Assembly (NCBI GenBank): GCA_964370855.1
Contig: CAYJMF010000003.1
Location: forward strand, 67,830-131,829
DNA from: JAKLKS01 sp964370855
Lineage (GTDB): Bacteria; Planctomycetota; JAJSAM01; JAKLKS01
Direction: 5' to 3'
DNA: 64,000 nt
Shown: positions 62,030 through 64,000 of the stretch, piece after piece
Numbering within the stretch: the stretch's first letter is position 1
Layout: the number at the start of each line of letters is the position of its first letter
Translations under genes and position numbers: made by a program
The notes under the pieces: model-generated
The model's database searches: none
What the model was told of the DNA's origin: nothing
Seen by the model: only the letters and a program-made list of their open reading frames with translations

Positions 62030-64000
62030 GTGAGGCCCCTGCCCGCGCTCCTGCTCCTGGCGTCCCTCCTCCTCCTCCCGGCGACGCCGGTCCGTGCGGT
62101 CGCGGGAGAGGAGGACGGCGCCCTCCCCCCCTACGCCCTTCCCGAGGGACTCTCCGGGACCGGGGGGCTCACCCCGGCCCTCGAGGCGGCCGTGACGCGG
62201 GCCGTGGCCGACGCCACCCGCCCCTCCTCCCCCTGGTCGGCCTCCGAGGGATGGCGCGTGCTGGCGGGCATCGGCCCAGCCGCGGCCCCCGCCGCCGTCG
62301 CGGCGCTCCCGGGGGCGGACTGGTTCGGGCGCGCCCTCCTCGTCCGGGCGCTGGGGGCCATGGAGACGCCGGCCCTCGAGCCCCTCCTCGTGCAGGCCGC
62401 CGGCGATCCCTCCTGGCCCGTGCGGGCCGCCGCCGCCGAGGGGCTCGGGTTCCTCGACGGGGCCCCCTCGGCGCGGGTCCTCCCGGGGCTCCTCCGCGAC
62501 GGTGCCTGGCGGGTGCGGCGGGCCGCCGTCGAGGGGCTGCGGCGGCGCGCCCTCCGGGGCACCTTCCCGCGGGATACGGCGGCGGAGGAGTTCCTCCCCC
62601 TCGCCGCGGACCCCGACGAGGACGTACGGCGGGCCGCCTGGCTCGCCCTCGCCGACCTGCGCGAGCCGAGGGCCCGGGAGGCGCTCCGCGACGCCCTCGC
62701 CGCGCTGGCGGACCGCGTGGAGGCCCGGTCGGAGATGGACGCCCCGGACCCGGAGCAGGCCACCGCCGTCCGCCTCCTGCGGGGGCTCTCCGAGGGATTC
62801 GGCGAGGACCCCGACATCCGGGATCTCCTCCGGGAGTTCGGACGGAACCCGGCCCATCCCCTCGCCGGCGCCGGGCTCCGGGAGTGGTTCCGCCGGTCCG
62901 GCCCCGCGGGGAGGGAGGACGCCGGCGCCCTCCACGACCTCGTCACCGTCTTCCTCGACCCCGCCACGGACGCCGATTCCCGTGCCGCCGCCGAGGAGGC
63001 CGTCGTGGAGATCGGGGAGCCCGCGGCGGCGGCCCTGCTTGCGCGCATCTCCACCCCGGAGCGGGCCCGCAACCCGAGCCCGCTCCTCGAGTACGGCGCC
63101 GCCCGGAACGTGCTCCGCCTCGTGCTCCGCCTCCGGGGGGGACGGGCCGCGGAGACCCTGGAGACGGTGCTCCGCGACGGGGGGCTCTCCTCCACCCTCC
63201 GCAAGCACGCCGCGGAGCTCGGCCGCCGCACCTGCCCCGTTGCCCTCGGGAAGGCCTTCCGCGAGCTCCTCGCCTCCCGGGAGGGCGGCGCGGGCTTCGA
63301 GGCGGAGCTCCTCAAGGGGGCGGCGGCCTCGGGTGGCGCGGACCTGCCGGCGCTGCTGGCGCTCCACCTCGTGCGGCGCGAGGGGGACGATCCCCCGCTC
63401 CACCTCCGCGCCGCGGCGGCGGAGATCCTCGAGCGGCGCCCCGACCTCCGGGAGCCGGGGACGCTCCGCGCCGCCCTCGCCTCGGAGACCGACGGGGAGG
63501 TGCTGGGGCGGATCCTGCGGATCCTCCCCGAGAGCGAGGGGGCCGCCGCCCTCGGGATCCTCGCCCGCTTCCAGGGGGATCCGCGGATGCAGGTGCGCAT
63601 GGCCGCGGTCCAGGGGCTCGGGTCGCTGCGGGGGGCGGAGGTGGTGGAAGCCCTCCTCGGCCACCTCTCCGCCGAGGACGGGAGCGACGACCGCCTGCCC
63701 TGGCACGGCGGCGAGCCCCCCACGGACGCCGCGGCCGCGGAGAGGGAGGCCGTGAAGGAGGCCAACGCCGGCTCCGTGCGCGGGGCCGTGGTCTCCTCCC
63801 TGCGCTTCGCCGCGGGGGAGGAGGCCCGCCCGCGGCTCGAGGCCCTCCTCTCCCACGGCGATCCGGCGGTCCGCGGATCCGCCGCCTCGAACCTCGCGAC
63901 CCTCGGCGACCCGGCGGCCGCCCCCGCCCACCCCGCCCGCGCCCCCCCCCCGGGGGGCCCCCCGGGAACGGGCCCGCGCCCCGAGGCCGGGGCCCCCCAC
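62030..64000 (+). CDS. Exported HEAT-repeat protein, cut by the window end
   Basis: A GTG at 62030 opens a frame that stays open to the window end (657 codons). A signal peptide (LPALLLLASLLLLPATPVRA) is followed by canonical HEAT repeats: DPSWPVRAAAAEGLGFLDGA, DGAWRVRRAAVEGLRRRALR, DPDEDVRRAAWLALADLREP and GDPAVRGSAASNLATLGDP. No catalytic domain is visible so far. The last 70 bases are C/G homopolymers and probably unreliable. It follows nrfHA with a 63-bp gap and might share their operon or simply follow it. Confidence 0.8.
   Translation, partial: MRPLPALLLLASLLLLPATPVRAVAGEEDGALPPYALPEGLSGTGGLTPALEAAVTRAVADATRPSSPWSASEGWRVLAGIGPAAAPAAVAALPGADWFGRALLVRALGAMETPALEPLLVQAAGDPSWPVRAAAAEGLGFLDGAPSARVLPGLLRDGAWRVRRAAVEGLRRRALRGTFPRDTAAEEFLPLAADPDEDVRRAAWLALADLREPRAREALRDALAALADRVEARSEMDAPDPEQATAVRLLRGLSEGFGEDPDIRDLLREFGRNPAHPLAGAGLREWFRRSGPAGREDAGALHDLVTVFLDPATDADSRAAAEEAVVEIGEPAAAALLARISTPERARNPSPLLEYGAARNVLRLVLRLRGGRAAETLETVLRDGGLSSTLRKHAAELGRRTCPVALGKAFRELLASREGGAGFEAELLKGAAASGGADLPALLALHLVRREGDDPPLHLRAAAAEILERRPDLREPGTLRAALASETDGEVLGRILRILPESEGAAALGILARFQGDPRMQVRMAAVQGLGSLRGAEVVEALLGHLSAEDGSDDRLPWHGGEPPTDAAAAEREAVKEANAGSVRGAVVSSLRFAAGEEARPRLEALLSHGDPAVRGSAASNLATLGDPAAAPAHPARAPPPGGPPGTGPRPEAGAPH

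Noticed and set aside
62000..64000. A 666-codon minus-strand frame at the right edge
   Set aside because: Antisense of the HEAT-repeat gene; Gly/Glu/Arg-rich and without start signals.

Overview
This is GC-rich (roughly 65-70 %), gene-dense bacterial DNA. It carries many secreted HEAT-repeat and carboxypeptidase-regulatory-like proteins, multiheme cytochromes and short gene spacing. No ribosomal or phylogenetic marker is present. The style resembles environmental Planctomycetota or a similar deep-branching soil/groundwater lineage, but that is inference from gene content. Runs of G or C, a 10-N gap (53014-53023) and a degraded right edge indicate a draft or metagenomic assembly.

Layout. (1) 0.4-6.8 kb: a minus-strand RNA-repair operon. 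hen1, two nucleotidyltransferases and pnkp all overlap at their start/stop codons; a small zinc-ribbon gene lies upstream and a small, probably frameshifted gene downstream. (2) 6.9-11.8 kb: small membrane ORFs, a possible SIR2-like remnant and a complete gajA-gajB (Gabija anti-phage) pair. Together with region 1 this forms a conflict/repair island. (3) 11.8-16.2 kb: a SEC-C protein joined at its 3' end to the tail of an M6-like protease, a secreted trypsin/V8-type protease and a Lys/Ala-rich histone-like protein. (4) 16.3-22.2 kb: a minus-strand block of mostly unrecognised proteins (three translationally coupled genes, a Zn-containing small protein, a small HTH protein and a 410-aa protein). 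It is the best candidate for an undescribed module. (5) 22.4-31.5 kb: a lower-GC island bounded by an imperfect ~70-bp direct repeat. It holds an IS21 remnant, a frameshifted XRE regulator and a three-gene secreted operon led by an RHS protein with a C-terminal HExxH domain. (6) 32.1-36.6 kb: tRNA-Ser(UGA), a truncated tyrosine recombinase and a cluster of small genes carrying three copies of a 32-bp sequence that encodes a protein C-terminus and stop codon. (7) 36.6-46 kb: large secreted HEAT-like proteins, a duplicated HicB-like gene, small membrane proteins, a di-heme peroxidase-like cytochrome and a DUF2959-like lipoprotein. (8) 46-64 kb: core-like genes, namely an ABC-F ATPase, response regulator, fused hydantoinase/5-oxoprolinase, M28 peptidase, MscS channel, bifunctional nuclease, class 3 asparaginase, NAD(P)HX dehydratase, TerC, nitrite ammonification genes nrfHA and a HEAT-repeat protein cut by the window end. 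Three long perfect palindromes of two types punctuate this part.

How the parts fit. The RNA-repair operon restores and 2'-O-methylates cleaved RNAs such as nicked tRNAs, and Gabija attacks phage DNA, so the left end looks like a defence-and-recovery island. The middle shows repeated insertion, duplication and gene breakage, while the right end is ordinary metabolism and envelope function.
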